Source: Methanoculleus sp. (GTDB lineage: Archaea; Halobacteriota; Methanomicrobia; Methanomicrobiales; Methanoculleaceae). Taken from it: a stretch of DNA of 7,267 bases. This document shows, piece by piece, positions 5,928-7,267 of this stretch. The translations under genes and the position numbers were made by a program. Position 1 is the stretch's first letter; every line of letters starts with the position of its first letter. Under the pieces are notes generated by a model that saw only the letters and a program-made list of their open reading frames with translations, made no database searches and was not told the origin of the DNA. The stretch is from assembly GCA_028698765.1 (NCBI GenBank), contig JAQVVW010000064.1:1-7267 (forward strand), in the 5' to 3' direction.

Positions 5928-7070
5928 ATGGTACAACAGATAGAGGTGCTGATCACCGACGCCGCGTATACGCATACTCTGGGGGCGGTGAGAAGTCTGG
6001 GGAGAGCAGGCATTCGTGTCACGGCGATGTCCCCAGATCGCAGGGCCGTGTCATTCTTTTCACGTTACTGCCGCACCCGAGTGCTGTGCCCCGACCCCCG
6101 TAACGAAGAACAATATATCGATTTTATCGGGAACTACATCCAGGAGAACCCGGTCGATGTCCTTGTGCCAGTCGGATATCTCTCCACTGTCGCAATCTCC
6201 CGGCGCAAGGAGGAACTGCTCCCGTTCGCCAGGGTCCCCGTGGCGGAGTACGGGCCGATGCAGGTTGCATCGAATAAGCAGAAGACGATGCAGCTCGCAT
6301 CAACTCTCGGCGTTCCTTCTCCCCATGAATATACGTCGATCGAGGATATCACCGGGTACCCCATTGTGGCAAAGGATCCGTTCGGGTCCGGTAGAATCCG
6401 CTACATCGGCTCCCCACAGGAGTTTGAGCGCCTCGATCTCGCCGGATCTCTGCTGCAGGAATATATTCCGGGAGCGGGGTACGGATTCTTCGCTCTCTTC
6501 AACCGGGGTAAGGTGAGAGCGTACTTTATGCACAGGCGCAAACGGGAGTTCCCCATCACCGGAGGTGCCAGCACCTGTGCCGAAAGCATCTATAATGAGG
6601 AAGTGAAAAGAATCGGCCTGAAACTGCTCGAATCATTGCAATGGCACGGGGTGGCCATGGTCGAATTCAAGAAAGATAATCGGGATGGCATATTCAAATT
6701 GATGGAGATTAATCCGAAGTTCTGGGGATCTCTCGATCTCTCTATTGCCTCCGGCGTTAACTTCCCTCTTCTGCTGGTCAATATGGCACTAAATGGCGAT
6801 ATCGAGCCGGTTTTTCGCTACAATACCGGAGTCACGTTCCGGTGGCCGTTTCCTGAAGATATGGTCCATCTCTGCGCTCACCCGTCATCCGGCATGGATA
6901 TGCTACGGGAGTGCTTCGATAAGCGAGCACGAACCAATCTCTCTCTGGACGATCCTCTCCCGAACATGGTGCAGATACCAGGAACGTGCAATCGTCTGCT
7001 GAGGCTGGTCGGCAGCGGCGGGCTGCGTTATCCTCACGGCAGACCGGGGGAGAATCATAACCGGCGATAG
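5928..7070 (+). CDS. ATP-grasp carboxylate-amine ligase-like protein
   Basis: This 380-residue protein has the layout of stand-alone ATP-grasp ligases (COG3919-like), which use ATP to form an acyl phosphate and join it to an amine or thiol. Residues about 5-110 form the Rossmann-like pre-ATP-grasp domain, with VRSLGRAGIRVTAMSP (21-36). The ATP-grasp fold follows: SNKQKT (115-120), the ATP-binding lysine in PIVAKDPFGSGR (145-156, K149), LQEYIPGAGYG (176-186) at the adenine site, REFPITGGAST (206-216), and metal ligands in MEINPKFWGSLDL (259-271, E260 and N262). All catalytic positions I can place are present. The reaction partners are unknown; relatives often sit in surface polysaccharide or peptide-modification clusters, but no such gene is visible here. 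The ATG is preceded by GGGGGAAG, a modest ribosome binding site. Third codon positions are less GC-rich than in the pst genes and AGA/AGG and ATA codons appear, hinting at a different origin. The C-terminal 20 residues look non-conserved. Confidence 0.85.
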   Translation: MVQQIEVLITDAAYTHTLGAVRSLGRAGIRVTAMSPDRRAVSFFSRYCRTRVLCPDPRNEEQYIDFIGNYIQENPVDVLVPVGYLSTVAISRRKEELLPFARVPVAEYGPMQVASNKQKTMQLASTLGVPSPHEYTSIEDITGYPIVAKDPFGSGRIRYIGSPQEFERLDLAGSLLQEYIPGAGYGFFALFNRGKVRAYFMHRRKREFPITGGASTCAESIYNEEVKRIGLKLLESLQWHGVAMVEFKKDNRDGIFKLMEINPKFWGSLDLSIASGVNFPLLLVNMALNGDIEPVFRYNTGVTFRWPFPEDMVHLCAHPSSGMDMLRECFDKRARTNLSLDDPLPNMVQIPGTCNRLLRLVGSGGLRYPHGRPGENHNRR

Positions 7071-7093
7071 GGCTCTGCACGGGTTACCACCTC

Positions 7094-7267
7094 ATGCACC
7101 TTTTCCCATCGGCGATTGCAGTCAACCGGTATGAGCATCATCGGGATTCCAGAAGAGGGGGTATTCCTATCGTCTGCCGGGGGTTTATGGGGGTTCTTCG
7201 CGTGAATACGGAGTACCTGAGACCCACGGCTCAGGAGTGCAGATCCCTCCTGCCGTGGACCTTCAAT
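7094..7267 (+). other. Open frame running off the right edge; possible mobile-element remnant
   Basis: A frame open from inside the ATP-grasp 3' end continues without stops to the end of the window. Possible starts are ATG at 7094, ATG at 7187 and GTG at 7202; none has a convincing ribosome binding site. From 7187 it reads MGVLRVNTEYLRPTAQE and on. A strong stem-loop lies inside it (7224-7258). A structured RNA overlapping the end of a reading frame, followed by CTTCAAT, reminds me of IS200/IS605-type tnpB ends, but this is a resemblance from memory and not a match. It may also be a chance open frame beside a terminator. Confidence 0.22.
7224..7258. repeat. Strong 12-bp stem-loop near the right edge
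   Basis: CCACGG (7224-7229) pairs with CCGTGG (7253-7258), and CAGGAG (7232-7237) pairs with CTCCTG (7247-7252). The stem totals 12 bp with a 2-nt bulge (7230-7231) and a 9-nt loop. This is the largest inverted repeat I found in the window. No U-tract follows within the window. It may be a transcript 3' end for the ATP-grasp gene, a transposon-end hairpin or part of a structured RNA. Confidence 0.55.

Noticed and set aside
7071..7110. A terminator right after the ATP-grasp stop codon
   Set aside because: There are only four T residues (7101-7104) and no stem longer than about 4 bp before them.
1..7267. CRISPR array, tRNA, rRNA or defence genes
   Set aside because: I found no regularly spaced repeats, no cloverleaf-like or rRNA-like sequence, and no nuclease, methylase-restriction or toxin-antitoxin motifs in the recognised proteins.

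Overview
The window looks like a chromosomal segment of a fairly GC-rich methanogenic euryarchaeon. A member of the Methanomicrobiales such as Methanoculleus or a relative is my best guess, from protein style and memory rather than a search. The archaeal assignment rests on BRE/TATA-type promoters placed about 25-28 nt before start codons, ribosome binding sites of the GGTGAT/GGAG type, and the archaeal flavour of the Pst and ATP-grasp proteins.

Layout. Positions 113-4362 on the minus strand hold a complete high-affinity phosphate uptake operon, in transcription order pstS (lipoprotein phosphate-binding protein), a single gene carrying both permease halves (PstC and PstA fused), pstB (ATPase) and phoU (regulator). 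pstCA, pstB and phoU are packed with gaps of 0-10 nt and look translationally coupled. pstS is separated from pstCA by 49 nt that contain a stem-loop followed by a U-tract. This is a likely partial terminator that would keep the binding protein in excess over the membrane complex. Upstream of pstS, an AT-rich stretch carries two candidate BRE/TATA promoters. The nearer one would give a leaderless pstS mRNA. Positions 1-112 may hold the start of a further coupled gene, but I do not recognise it.

Positions 4520-5407 (minus) encode a class I SAM-dependent methyltransferase of unknown substrate, with its own TATA element. About 520 bp of mostly non-coding DNA (5408-5927) then separates it from a divergent gene. 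That stretch holds several short inverted repeats and a possible 11-codon leader peptide.

Positions 5928-7070 (plus) encode a stand-alone ATP-grasp ligase of the COG3919-like carboxylate-amine ligase type, with unknown substrates and less GC-biased codon use than the pst genes. After it, the right edge (7094-7267) contains an open frame running out of the window, with a strong 12-bp stem-loop inside it. One possibility is the end of a mobile element of the IS200/IS605 (tnpB) kind, but this cannot be settled from the window.

How they work together: PstS captures phosphate at the outer face of the membrane, the PstCA polypeptide forms the channel, PstB (acting as a dimer) powers transport, and PhoU senses or restrains the system. 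The methyltransferase and the ATP-grasp gene have their own putative promoters, and nothing in the sequence ties them to phosphate uptake. I see no defence system, CRISPR array, rRNA or tRNA. The most unusual items are the PstC-PstA fusion with a possible relic ribosome binding site at the junction, the terminator inside the operon, and the structured open frame at the right edge.
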